From Capnocytophaga sp. ARDL2 (GTDB lineage Bacteria; Bacteroidota; Bacteroidia; Flavobacteriales; Flavobacteriaceae), in assembly GCF_041530365.1 (NCBI RefSeq), contig NZ_CP168034.1:1550001-1614000 (forward strand): a DNA stretch of 64,000 nt, read 5' to 3'. This document shows, one piece after another, positions 10,658 to 20,175 of the stretch (its first letter is position 1; each line of letters opens with the position of its first letter). A program made the position numbers and the translations under genes. The notes below the pieces were generated by a model. It searched no databases and was not told the origin of the DNA. It saw only the letters and a list, made by a program, of their open reading frames with translations.

Positions 10658-11314
10658 TTAGCATTCTTTTACAAATAAATTTTGCGTTACTATTTTTGAT
10701 AATACTACTTCATTTTCATTAAAGAGTACTGTAATTGATTGGTCAAAAATTTCTTTTTTTACTACCTTCATTTTTGTTCCTAATGCGATGTTTTGTCTAT
10801 CGAGGTATTGCAAAAAATCACTTGACGAATCTTTTACACCTACACAAATATATTGTCTGTTTTCGATTGATTCTGAAAGCAATTGTTTTTCTCTCGAATG
10901 TATTTTACCTTTGGCATTAGGGATAGGATCACCGTGTGGATCTTCTTTAGGAAAACCTAAAAACGTATCCAAGGCATTGATCAATTTTTCAGATTTTATG
11001 TGTTCAAGTTCCTCGGCAATTTCGTGTACTTCGTCCCAGTTGAAATTTAATTTTTCTACTAAAAAAACCTCCCATAATCTGTGTTTTCGGATGATCATTT
11101 TAGCTGTATGAATACCCAAATTGGTCAATAAAACACCTTTATATTTTTGATAATTGATCAATTGTTTTTGATTCAATTTTTTTAGCATATCCGTTACCGA
11201 AGAGGCCTTTGTGTCTACTTTAGACGCAATCGAATTTGTCGAAATTCCTTCTTCCTCTGTCAAAGATAAATGGTAAATAGCTTTTAGGTAATTTTCTTCT
11301 GAATGTGATAACAT
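10658..11314 (-). CDS. mntR: Metal-dependent transcriptional regulator, MntR/DtxR family
   Basis: 218 residues. The N-terminal winged helix (SEENYLKAIYHLSLTEEEGISTNSIA...VTDMLKKLNQ) is followed by the dimerisation and metal-binding domain with HRLWEVFLVEKLNF and EELEHIKSEKLI, and a C-terminal FeoA/SH3-like domain. Such repressors bind TAG-N6-CTA type palindromes when loaded with Mn or Fe. A matching palindrome lies at 11368-11389, just upstream of its own promoter, so it is probably autoregulated together with the ZIP gene. Mn versus Fe specificity is not resolved. Confidence 0.9.
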   Translation of the reverse strand: MLSHSEENYLKAIYHLSLTEEEGISTNSIASKVDTKASSVTDMLKKLNQKQLINYQKYKGVLLTNLGIHTAKMIIRKHRLWEVFLVEKLNFNWDEVHEIAEELEHIKSEKLINALDTFLGFPKEDPHGDPIPNAKGKIHSREKQLLSESIENRQYICVGVKDSSSDFLQYLDRQNIALGTKMKVVKKEIFDQSITVLFNENEVVLSKIVTQNLFVKEC

Positions 11315-11330
11315 GAACTAAATTTTTAAA

Positions 11331-11362
11331 CAAAAATATGAAAAAAAAAATCAAGATTCAAA
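11331..11362 (-). promoter_or_regulatory. Promoter of the mntR-ZIP operon
   Basis: On the minus strand, TTTG (11362-11359), a 20-base spacer and TATTTTTG (11338-11331) match the Bacteroidota consensus, 17 bases before the mntR start codon. Confidence 0.6.
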
Positions 11363-11367
11363 TATTT

Positions 11368-11389
11368 ATTTTTAGCTTTGCCTAAAAAT
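11368..11389. promoter_or_regulatory. Putative MntR/DtxR operator 1
   Basis: Imperfect palindrome ATTTTTAG-CTTTGC-CTAAAAAT. The core TAG-CTTTGC-CTA, read on the other strand TAG-GCAAAG-CTA, closely resembles the known enterobacterial MntR box. It abuts the -33 element of mntR and lies about 50 bases before the TonB receptor pseudogene, so one site could serve both directions. Confidence 0.6.
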
Positions 11390-11420
11390 ATAATCGCATT
11401 AATAAAAAAATGGTTTTATT

Positions 11421-13672
11421 ATAAAAAAAATATTGATTTCAATTTTATCATTAATTTCTATTTCAGCCTTTTCTCAATATCAATTACAGGGAAAAGTAAT
11501 TAATAAAAAAGGAGAAGCTGTTTCTTCAACTGTACATGTAGTTGAACTTGACCAACAAATATCAACGGATGAAAATGGAAATTTTACAATTGATTTTACT
11601 GAAAAAGGAGGTTATTCGTTCATAATTTATGATGAAAATATGTTGAAAAGTGATTTTTATGTTACAATTGAAAATGATTTACAGAAGCTTTCATTTGAAT
11701 TGGCAACTGACGAAATTTTAAATGAAATTGTAATCAATATACATAAAAACTGTCAAGTTGATACTGGAGTCATTGCAAAAGAATCGTATTCAGAGGATTT
11801 TTTCAAAAAAACTACGGTTGCCAACGTGTTAGAATCTATGGAGTTGATCAATGGAGTGCAACCAAAAATCAATTGTGGTGTTTGTAATACAGGGGATATT
11901 CACATCAATGGATTGGAAGGGGCAAATACCCTCGTTTTGATTGATGGAATGCCGATGGTAAGTGGCCTTTCTACGGTGTATGGATTGTCGGGAATTCCGC
12001 TTTCGATGATAGAAAAAATTGAAGTAATAAAAGGTCCAGCTCCATCTATTTATGGTTCGGAAGCCATTGGTGGAATGATCAATATTATTACCAAAAATCC
12101 GTTGTTTGCTCCAAAATATACTGTAAATTCATATATTTCGTCTTGGGGTGAATGGCAAACAGATTTGGGATTTTCCAACAAAATAGGAAAAAAAGTCAAT
12201 TATTTAGCTGGAATACATTTGTTTAATTATGGAGGATTGCATGATAAAAACAAGGATAATTTTACCGATTTGACCAATTAAAAGCGAATTTCTTTTTTTC
12301 AGAAATTTCAATGGGATAGAAAATCAAAAAAAGATTTGTCGTTGATGACTCGTTATTATTATGAAGATCGTTGGGGTGGAGAGTTGCAATGGAATCGCAA
12401 TTATAGAGGTACGGATGAAATATATGGGGAATCTATTTACACCAATCGTTGGGAGGTCTTAGGAAATTATCAGTTGCCTACAACCGAAAATATTCGATTG
12501 CAAACTTCATTGATTGGACATTATCAAGATGCGTATTATGGAGATACCTATTACAAAGCCAATCAGACAGTGTTGCATTTGCAAGGGTTGTGGGAAAAAA
12601 GTTGGAACAAAAACGAAAGTATTTTTGGGGTAGCTTTGAGAAATTTGTATTATAACGATAATACGCCTGCAACCAATAAAGCGGAAAATAACCAGTTATT
12701 GAGTGTTTTTGCTCAAAATTCGTATGTTTTTGATTCAAATTGGCAACTTTTTACTGGAATTCGTGCTGAAAAGCACAATGTACATGGACAAATTTTTACA
12801 CCGAGAGTAGCATTGCGAAAAGAGTTTGCTAAAGGCGATGTATTACGACTCAATGCAATGTAGGTTCGGGATATCGTGTCGTAAGTGTGTTTACAGAAGA
12901 TCACGCCGCTCTTACGGGTGCAAGAGAATTGGTTATAGCCAATGAATTGAAACCTGAACGTTCATGGAATGCCAATTTGAGTTATGTAAAAAATTGGGTT
13001 TTCAACAATCAAACTTATTTACAATTGGATGCTTCGGCTTGGTTTACTCATTTTACCAACAAAATTGCACCTGATTATGATACAGATGTGCAAAAGATTA
13101 TTTATGACAATATTGACGGATATGCTCAATCAAAAGGAGTGAGTGCTAATGTAGATATTTCGTTTCCCAACGGAATGAAATTTTTAATAGGTGGAACATG
13201 GCAAAATGTACAAAAAGCAGAGGAAGGAGTAATGGAGCATTTGGAATTTGCAGAACGATTTTCAGGAAACTGGATGCTGTCTTTACCTATAAAAAAATGG
13301 AATATGACTCTAGATTATACAGGAACTTTGACAGGACCTATGAATTTGCCAACTTTGGGTGAAAATGACCCAAGAAGGGATGTTTCGTCAACTTTTGCTT
13401 TACATCATATACAGGCAACCTATCGTGGATTGAAAAATTTTGAAATCTATGCCGGAGTAAAAAATCTCACCAATTGGACTGTAAGCAAAACCGTACCGTT
13501 TCTCATAGCCAACAGCAACGACCCATTTGATAAAAATGTTTCGTACAATCCCGATGGAAGTATCGTAAAAACAAAAGAAAATCCTTATGGTTTAAGCTTT
13601 GATCCTACCTATATTTACGGGACCAATCAAGGGATAAGAGGAATAATAGGAGTGAGGTATCAATTGTTTTAG
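11421..13672 (+). pseudogene. TonB-dependent receptor, inactivated by start loss, a nonsense mutation and a frameshift
   Basis: A full-length receptor of about 750 residues can be read but is broken at three points. The expected start is ATA instead of ATG (ATA AAA AAA ATA TTG ATT TCA, a signal peptide). A TAA at 12279-12281 sits where CAA fits (DLTN-stop-KRISFFQKF) in an otherwise open frame. Near 12860-12865 the frame shifts (LRLNAM, then GSGYRVVSVFTEDHA in another frame). Domains: carboxypeptidase-regulatory-like (QGKVINKKGEAV), plug with NCGVC and INGLEGANTLVLIDGMPM, then the barrel to a C-terminal VRYQLF. It probably took up a metal complex, given the adjacent MntR-type operator. Confidence 0.88.
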
Positions 13673-13693
13673 TAGGCAATATTATTTAATTGA

Positions 13694-13758
13694 AAATGCA
13701 AATGGGGAAAATCAAAGATTCAAAAGCCAAATGACTTTCTTTCATTTGCATTTTTTTT
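13694..13758 (+). terminator. Intrinsic terminator after the receptor pseudogene
   Basis: AAATGCAAATG and CATTTGCATTT form a perfect 11-base stem around a 38-base loop, followed by T8. Confidence 0.6.
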
Positions 13759-13880
13759 GCTAAAAAAAGTGTATTTGTCTGAAAAAATGAAAAACAATAA
13801 TTAAAATCATCGGTTGATGATATGTTGAAACTCCAATGTTTTTTTAATGTACATTCGCTGTAATTTGAAATAAAAAAATG

Positions 13881-13888
13881 TAAATTTG
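13881..13888 (+). promoter_or_regulatory. Putative -7 element (TAAATTTG) for gcvP
   Basis: Matches TAnnTTTG 34 bases before the gcvP start. A TTTG lies 13 bases upstream, which is shorter than the usual spacing. Confidence 0.45.
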
Positions 13889-13921
13889 CATTTTATAATA
13901 CGATTAAGTAAATAGATATCA

Positions 13922-16771
13922 ATGAAAACAAATTTTTTTGCTCTACGCCACATTGGACCAAGAGCTACTGACCTCCAACACATGTACGACACCATTGGTG
14001 TGAAAGATATGGATCAATTACTTTACGAGACTTTTCCAGACAAAATTCGTTTAGAAAAAGACATTGAATTGGATCCAGCGATGACAGAATATCAATACCT
14101 TGCTCATATCAACGAATTGGGAGCTAAAAACAAAGTATTCCGTTCGATGATTGGTTTGGGATATAACGAGGCAATCGTTCCAGCCGTTATTCAAAGAAAT
14201 ATTTTTGAAAATCCAGGATGGTATACTGCTTATACTCCTTATCAGGCAGAAATTGCTCAAGGTCGTTTAGAGGCTTTGTTGAATTTTCAAACAACTGTAA
14301 TTGAATTGACAGGTATGGAAATTGCAAACGCATCTTTGTTGGACGAAAGTACTGCTGTAGCAGAGGCAATGGCTTTGCTTTTTGATGTTCGTACCAAAGA
14401 CCAAAAGAAAAACAACGCAGTAAAATTCTTTGTGTCAGAAGAAGTTTTACCTCAAACACTTTCAGTTTTAGAAACTCGTGCTACACCAATCGGAATTGAA
14501 TTGGTAGTAGGAAACCACACAGAGTTTAGTTTCTCTGAAGAATTTTTCGGAGCTATCCTTCAATATCCTGGAAAAACAGGACAAGTATACAACATCGAAG
14601 ATTTTATCAACCAAGCACATACAAAAGATATCAAAGTTGCAGTAGCAGCGGATATTTTATCATTGGCTCGTTTGAAATCTCCAGGAGAAATGGGAGCTGA
14701 TGTGGTAGTAGGTACTACACAAAGATTTGGTATTCCTCTAGGTTTCGGTGGACCTCACGCAGGTTATTTCGCAACAAAAGAAGAGTACAAACGCTCTATG
14801 CCAGGTCGTATCATCGGAGTCTCTCAAGATGCAAACGGAAACCGTGCATTGCGTATGGCACTACAAACACGTGAACAACACATCAAACGCGAAAAAGCAA
14901 CTTCAAACATTTGTACAGCTCAAGTATTGTTGGCTGTAATGGCTGGAATGTATGCGGTATATCACGGACCACAAGGTTTGAGAAAAATAGCGAACGATTT
15001 ACATGCAAAAGCAGTTACTATCGAAACTGAATTGTTAAAATTGGGTTACGAGCAACTAAACGATGCATACTTCGATACAATTTTAGTAAAAGCTGATAGT
15101 GCAAAAATCAAAGTCCTTGCAGAAGCAAAAAAATACAATTTTTATTATGTAGATGCAAATTTGGTAAGCATTTCTGTAAACGAAACCATTTCATTGGAAG
15201 ATATAAACAATGTAGTAGCAATTTTTGCAGAAGCAGCTGGAAAATCTTTTGAAACAATTACAGAATTGTCTCAAGAAGCATTGATTCCTGTGCAATTAGA
15301 GAGAACTTCAAAATTTTTAGAATACGATGTATTCAATACATATCAATCAGAATCTCAATTGATGCGTTACATCAAAAAATTAGAGAGGAAAGATTTGGCA
15401 TTGAACCACTCAATGATTTCTTTGGGATCTTGTACTATGAAATTGAACGCAGCAGCAGAAATGTTGCCTTTAAACAATGCCAACTGGAATAATATTCACC
15501 CATTTGCACCTGTAGATCAAGTAGAAGGATATTTGACTATGTTGAAAAAATTGGAAAACCAATTGAATGTAATCACAGGTTTTGCAGGTACCACATTACA
15601 ACCAAACTCTGGAGCTCAAGGAGAGTATGCAGGCTTGATGGTAATCCGTGCTTACCACGAGTCTAGAGGAGAAGGACACAGAAATATCGCATTGATTCCA
15701 GCATCTGCACACGGAACAAATCCAGCATCTGCAGCTATGGCTGGAATGAAAGTAGTAGTTACAAAAACAACTGTAGAAGGAAATATCGATGTGGAAGATT
15801 TGAGAGCAAAAGCAGAGCAATACAAAGATCAATTGTCTTGTGCTATGATTACATACCCATCAACTCACGGAGTATATGAGTCATCGATTATCGAGATTAC
15901 AAACATTATCCATGAAAATGGAGGACAAGTATATATGGACGGTGCCAATATGAACGCTCAAGTAGGATTGACAAATCCAGCAAGAATTGGAGCTGATGTA
16001 TGCCACCTAAACTTACACAAAACATTTGCAATTCCTCACGGAGGTGGAGGACCTGGAGTAGGTCCAATCTGTGTGGCAGAGCACTTGGTAGAATTTTTGC
16101 CAAGCAATCCAATCGTAAAAGTGGGAGGAGAGAAAGCAATTACAGCCATTTCGGCAGCACCTTACGGTTCAGCGTTGGTATGTTTGATTTCTTACGGATA
16201 CATCTCAATGTTGGGAGCAGACGGATTGAAACAAGCAACATCTATGGCGATTTTGAATGCCAACTATATGAAAGCTCGTTTAGAGACAGGATACGAAATT
16301 CTTTACACAGGAGAATGCGGAAGAGCCGCTCACGAGATGATTGTAGATTGCCGTATGTTCAAAGCCAAAGGAATTGAAGTAACAGATATTGCAAAACGTT
16401 TGATGGATTATGGATTCCACGCACCTACTGTTTCGTTTCCAGTAGCAGGAACGCTAATGATTGAGCCTACAGAATCAGAAGATTTAGCAGAATTAGACCG
16501 TTTCTGTGATGCAATGCTTTCAATTAGAAAAGAAATTGAAGCCACAACAGCCGAGGATACAAATAATGTATTGAAAAATGCACCTCATACATTATCTATG
16601 CTAACAGCTGAAAAATGGGAACAACCATATTCTCGCAAACAAGCAGCGTATCCGTTGGAGTACATAGCAGAAAATAAGTTTTGGCCATCAGTACGTCGTA
16701 TAGACGATGCGTATGGAGATAGAAACTTGGTTTGTTCATGTGCTCCAATCGAAGCATATATAGAGGCTTAA
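13922..16771 (+). CDS. gcvP: Glycine dehydrogenase (aminomethyl-transferring), P protein
   Basis: 949 residues, the full single-chain (P1+P2 fused) length. It decarboxylates glycine with pyridoxal phosphate and passes the aminomethyl group to lipoylated GcvH. The N-terminus FALRHIGPR is typical. The C-terminal half holds the PLP lysine motif DVCHLNLHKTFAIPHGGGGPG (Lys in LHKTF) and GSCTMKLNA. Codon use is more biased than in neighbours, as in highly expressed genes. No other gcv gene is in the window, so the system is dispersed. It ends in a strong hairpin. Confidence 0.98.
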   Translation: MKTNFFALRHIGPRATDLQHMYDTIGVKDMDQLLYETFPDKIRLEKDIELDPAMTEYQYLAHINELGAKNKVFRSMIGLGYNEAIVPAVIQRNIFENPGWYTAYTPYQAEIAQGRLEALLNFQTTVIELTGMEIANASLLDESTAVAEAMALLFDVRTKDQKKNNAVKFFVSEEVLPQTLSVLETRATPIGIELVVGNHTEFSFSEEFFGAILQYPGKTGQVYNIEDFINQAHTKDIKVAVAADILSLARLKSPGEMGADVVVGTTQRFGIPLGFGGPHAGYFATKEEYKRSMPGRIIGVSQDANGNRALRMALQTREQHIKREKATSNICTAQVLLAVMAGMYAVYHGPQGLRKIANDLHAKAVTIETELLKLGYEQLNDAYFDTILVKADSAKIKVLAEAKKYNFYYVDANLVSISVNETISLEDINNVVAIFAEAAGKSFETITELSQEALIPVQLERTSKFLEYDVFNTYQSESQLMRYIKKLERKDLALNHSMISLGSCTMKLNAAAEMLPLNNANWNNIHPFAPVDQVEGYLTMLKKLENQLNVITGFAGTTLQPNSGAQGEYAGLMVIRAYHESRGEGHRNIALIPASAHGTNPASAAMAGMKVVVTKTTVEGNIDVEDLRAKAEQYKDQLSCAMITYPSTHGVYESSIIEITNIIHENGGQVYMDGANMNAQVGLTNPARIGADVCHLNLHKTFAIPHGGGGPGVGPICVAEHLVEFLPSNPIVKVGGEKAITAISAAPYGSALVCLISYGYISMLGADGLKQATSMAILNANYMKARLETGYEILYTGECGRAAHEMIVDCRMFKAKGIEVTDIAKRLMDYGFHAPTVSFPVAGTLMIEPTESEDLAELDRFCDAMLSIRKEIEATTAEDTNNVLKNAPHTLSMLTAEKWEQPYSRKQAAYPLEYIAENKFWPSVRRIDDAYGDRNLVCSCAPIEAYIEA

Positions 16772-16788
16772 TATTTATAGATTATTAG

Positions 16789-16825
16789 AAAAAAGCTATT
16801 CGTTTTTCGGATAGCTTTTTTTTTG
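16789..16825 (+). terminator. Intrinsic terminator of gcvP
   Basis: AAAAAGCTATTCG and CGGATAGCTTTTT form a long stem with one G-T pair and a TTTT loop, followed by a T run. Confidence 0.85.
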
Positions 16826-16836
16826 TTTCTAAATAT

Positions 16837-16860
16837 AAAAATTAGTCTTGTCTAATTTTT
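16837..16860. promoter_or_regulatory. Putative MntR/DtxR operator 2
   Basis: Palindrome AAAAATTAG-TCTTGT-CTAATTTTT: nine paired bases on each side plus an inner C-G pair. Its core TAG-TCTTGT-CTA matches operator 1 at nine of twelve positions. It ends 12 bases before the -33 element of the intact TonB receptor gene. Confidence 0.55.
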
Positions 16861-16872
16861 ATGTATGATGTT

Positions 16873-16902
16873 TTGGAAATTAAATAAAGATTATTATTTT
16901 TG
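16873..16902 (+). promoter_or_regulatory. Promoter of the TonB receptor gene
   Basis: TTG (16873-16875), a 19-base spacer and TATTTTTG (16895-16902) match the Bacteroidota consensus well. It leaves an untranslated leader of about 65 bases. Confidence 0.6.
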
Positions 16903-16975
16903 CATATCTAATTTTAATTTTAAAAAGTATATTTATTTTTATTTAGTTAAACAAAATAGAAAAAACATTTAGTTT

Positions 16976-19336
16976 ATGATGAAAAAATTATTAAGTACGG
17001 TATTTGTAGTATCTTCTATTTGTGTAAATGCACAAACAGGAAATATCAAAGGAGTTATCAACTCGTCTGAAGGAGTATTACAAGGGGTAACCATTAGCCT
17101 AAAAGGAAGTATGGTTAAAGTAAAAACCAACAACAAAGGAGTTTTTGAACTAAAAGACATTCCAGTAGGCGAACAAACGATTATGGTAAGTTTGGAAGGT
17201 TATAAATCAGATAATCAGATAATTAATGTTTCTGAAAACGAAACGGCTAATGTAGTTTTAGAACTTATACAAGATTATTTAGAACTCGACAATATTGTGA
17301 TTACCGCTACAAGAAGCGAAGTTCCTGTATATAAATCGCCAGTAATTGTAAGTCGTATCAACAGCAAAACATTTGAGACTACCCAATCGCTAGCGTTGTC
17401 AGAAGGGCTAAACTTTACTCCAGGATTGCGTTTGGAGACCAATTGTCAAAATTGTGGATTTACTCAAGTTCGTATGAATGGATTAGAAGGTCCTTATTCA
17501 CAAGTACTTATCAACAGTCGTCCGATTTTTTCTGCCTTGATGGGAGTTTATGGTTTAGATATGTTGCCAACGGGTATGATAGATCGTGTAGAAGTAGTAA
17601 GAGGCGGTGGATCGGCTCTTTATGGGGGTAATGCAATAGCTGGTACTATAAATATTATTACAAAGGACCCTATGAGCAATAGTTTTTCTATAGGAACCAA
17701 TTACTCGTTTGCTAATTATAAAACACCAGATCGTACGCTTAATGTAAACGGAAGCATTGTAAGCGAAGATTATAATAAAGGAATGAGCTTTTATGCCTAT
17801 AACAGAGATAGAAAGCCTTGGGATGCTAATGGCGATGATTTCTCTGAAATGACGCAATTGCAAAATAGTACTTTTGGATTCGATGCTTTTTGGAATACTT
17901 CGAAATTGAGTAAATTAAAAATAAATGCTTTCAATATAAATGAATTTAGAAGAGGTGGAAATAAATTTGATTTACCTCCTCATCAAACCGATATTACAGA
18001 ACAGCTAGATCATAAAATATTGGGAGGTGCCGTTTCTTTTGAAAAATATTCACAAGATTTAAAACACAAATATTCTATTTACACCTCAGCACAGACCGCA
18101 AAAAGAAAAAGCTATTACGGAGGTAGCGGTCGTATATTAGCGGAAGGTGACGCCGTTTCAGAAGAGGATTTGTTGGCTATCAATGCTTATGGAAAATCGA
18201 AAGATTTGTCTCTTGTAGGAGGTGCTCAATATTCTTATGATTTCAACGAAAAATTCTTCTTGTTGTCAGGAACAGAATATCAGTACAACGATGTGAAAGA
18301 TCAAATGCCAGGGTACAATAGGCTTATAGATCAACAAGTGGGTACACTAGGCGTGTATTCACAATTAGAAATAAAACCTACTGAAAAACTAAATTTCCTA
18401 TTGGGTGCTCGTTACGATCATGTAAATATAAACGGAATTTACAATTTGGATGTAGAGTCTTTTAAGGATAAAAAGAAACTCAATGTGTTTGTACCAAGAC
18501 TAACTGCTATGTATGCAATAACAGACAATCTGAAAGCAAGAGCTTCTTATTCGCAAGGATATAGAGCTCCACAAGCATTTGATGAAGATTTGCATATAGA
18601 AACAGTGGGAGGATCTGCTTCTTTTACAAAACTTTCTCAAGATTTGAAGACAGAAAAATCTAATTCTATAAACGCCTCATTGAACTATACCCAGCCATTT
18701 GGAAATACTCAAGCAAACATAGTTTTGGAAGGATTTTATACTAAATTAAACGATGTCTTTATTACAGCAGATGCTTACGAAACACCTAGTGGAATTTCTG
18801 TACTTACCAAAAGAAATGGTGCAGGAGCTAAAGTAATGGGAGCAAATATAGAAGCAAATCTAGCTTTTTCAGGAAAATTAAATCTTCAATTAGGAGGTAC
18901 ATTACAAAAAGCTGTCTATACACAAGATGAGGAAATATGGGCTTCGGAAGATGGTACAGAAGTAATTACTACTAAAAATATGTTGCGTACTCCTAAACTA
19001 TACGGATACTACACTGTAAATTACAATCCTGTAGCAACTCTTACACTTTCTCTTTCAGGAGTGTATACAGGAAAAATGGATGTGCCGCATGTAATTGATG
19101 CTGATTCGGAAAAAACGGTTGTAAAAAATACCCCTTCTTTCTTTGAGCAGAATTTGAAATTAGCTTACGATTTTGATATTAAAGACAATTGTATTCAAGT
19201 CTATACAGGGGTGCAAAATATATTCAATTCGTACCAAAAAGATTTTGATAGAGGAGCTTTGAGAGACGCAGGGTATATATATGGACCTAGCCGACCACAG
19301 ACTTTCTTTATCGGAGCAAAATATACATTGAAATAA
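16976..19336 (+). CDS. TonB-dependent outer-membrane receptor
   Basis: 786 residues. Signal peptide (about 1-20, ending NAQTG), a carboxypeptidase-regulatory-like domain (about 21-98), plug domain (about 110-225) with TNCQNCGFTQVRMNGLEG and the classic VEVVRGGGSALYGGNAIAGT, then a 22-strand-type barrel ending in FFIGAKYTLK with a terminal aromatic/hydrophobic beta signal. The plug carries a C-x-x-C like the broken receptor upstream, so they are paralogues. A TAG-N6-CTA palindrome in the upstream region suggests metal control; the ligand (metal chelate, haem or other) is not determined. Two adjacent ATGs are possible starts. Confidence 0.93.
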   Translation: MMKKLLSTVFVVSSICVNAQTGNIKGVINSSEGVLQGVTISLKGSMVKVKTNNKGVFELKDIPVGEQTIMVSLEGYKSDNQIINVSENETANVVLELIQDYLELDNIVITATRSEVPVYKSPVIVSRINSKTFETTQSLALSEGLNFTPGLRLETNCQNCGFTQVRMNGLEGPYSQVLINSRPIFSALMGVYGLDMLPTGMIDRVEVVRGGGSALYGGNAIAGTINIITKDPMSNSFSIGTNYSFANYKTPDRTLNVNGSIVSEDYNKGMSFYAYNRDRKPWDANGDDFSEMTQLQNSTFGFDAFWNTSKLSKLKINAFNINEFRRGGNKFDLPPHQTDITEQLDHKILGGAVSFEKYSQDLKHKYSIYTSAQTAKRKSYYGGSGRILAEGDAVSEEDLLAINAYGKSKDLSLVGGAQYSYDFNEKFFLLSGTEYQYNDVKDQMPGYNRLIDQQVGTLGVYSQLEIKPTEKLNFLLGARYDHVNINGIYNLDVESFKDKKKLNVFVPRLTAMYAITDNLKARASYSQGYRAPQAFDEDLHIETVGGSASFTKLSQDLKTEKSNSINASLNYTQPFGNTQANIVLEGFYTKLNDVFITADAYETPSGISVLTKRNGAGAKVMGANIEANLAFSGKLNLQLGGTLQKAVYTQDEEIWASEDGTEVITTKNMLRTPKLYGYYTVNYNPVATLTLSLSGVYTGKMDVPHVIDADSEKTVVKNTPSFFEQNLKLAYDFDIKDNCIQVYTGVQNIFNSYQKDFDRGALRDAGYIYGPSRPQTFFIGAKYTLK

Positions 19337-19386
19337 ATCATTTCAAAAAAACAAGCTAATTACTTTTATAAGTTGAATTTAAGTTG

Positions 19387-19426
19387 AAAAAAACGAGGTT
19401 GCTATTATAACAACCTCGTTTTTTTT
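19387..19426. terminator. Bidirectional terminator between the TonB receptor and rlmB
   Basis: AAAACGAGGTTG and CAACCTCGTTTT form a 12-base perfect stem, flanked by A's and T's, between convergent genes. Confidence 0.85.
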
Positions 19427-20168
19427 AATCATTAATTGTTGAAAATCTTTGCCTAATAGCTTCATACAAAAACGCACCACAAGCAACAGAAACATTTAAT
19501 GAAGAAATCACCCCGTACATTGGCAATTTTGCTTTTTTATCAGCAATTTTCAGAACAGAAGGATTTACCCCTTTGTCTTCAGACCCCATGATGATTGCAA
19601 TCGGTACTTTTAAATCCAAATCATATAAATGATTATCAGTCTTTTCGGTAGCGGCAATGGTTGTTATCCCCGAACCTTGTAAATAAAATACGGCATCTTT
19701 GATATGATCTACTTTGCAAATAGGAATGTTGTAAATAGCACCTGCTGAGGTTTTTACAGTATCTCCATTTACAGGGGCTGCTCCTTGTTTTTGCACGATG
19801 ATGCCATCAACTCCAGTACATTCTGCTGTACGTATGATTGCACCAAAATTTCGAGCATCTGACAATTGGTCTAATATCAAAAACAGTGGATTGTCTTTCT
19901 TTTCCAAAGTACTTTCAACCAAGGTTTCTATGTCAACAAATTCAACAGGAGAAATACTTGCAACAGCCCCTTGATGATTTTGTTTGGTTAGTTTGTTTAG
20001 TTTTTCAATAGGTACATAGCTAAAGTTGATATTGTGCGATTTCATTGTTTTAAACAATTCTTGCATCAAATCACTTTTTATTTCCTTTTGAATAAAAACT
20101 TTGTCAATATTTTTTCCTGCCAAAATGGCTTCGATGATGGCTCTGATTCCAAATATTTGATGTTCCAT
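19425..20168 (-). CDS. rlmB: 23S rRNA (guanosine-2'-O-)-methyltransferase, TrmH/RlmB type
   Basis: 247 residues. A small N-terminal substrate-binding domain (IFGIRAIIEAILAGKNIDKVFIQ) precedes the SPOUT knot domain with the three TrmH motifs: SDARNFGAIIRTAE, IIMGSEDKGV and SLNVSVACGAFLYEA. It fits group 3 TrmH proteins, which methylate G2251 in 23S rRNA; the exact position is inferred from the family. Seven bases separate it from the upstream alkD-like gene on the same strand, so they are cotranscribed. Confidence 0.9.
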   Translation of the reverse strand: MEHQIFGIRAIIEAILAGKNIDKVFIQKEIKSDLMQELFKTMKSHNINFSYVPIEKLNKLTKQNHQGAVASISPVEFVDIETLVESTLEKKDNPLFLILDQLSDARNFGAIIRTAECTGVDGIIVQKQGAAPVNGDTVKTSAGAIYNIPICKVDHIKDAVFYLQGSGITTIAATEKTDNHLYDLDLKVPIAIIMGSEDKGVNPSVLKIADKKAKLPMYGVISSLNVSVACGAFLYEAIRQRFSTIND

Positions 20169-20175
20169 AGAATTT

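Noticed and set aside
13673..13921. Glycine riboswitch before gcvP
   Set aside because: No glycine aptamer motif was recognised; only a terminator hairpin and a -7 element are visible.
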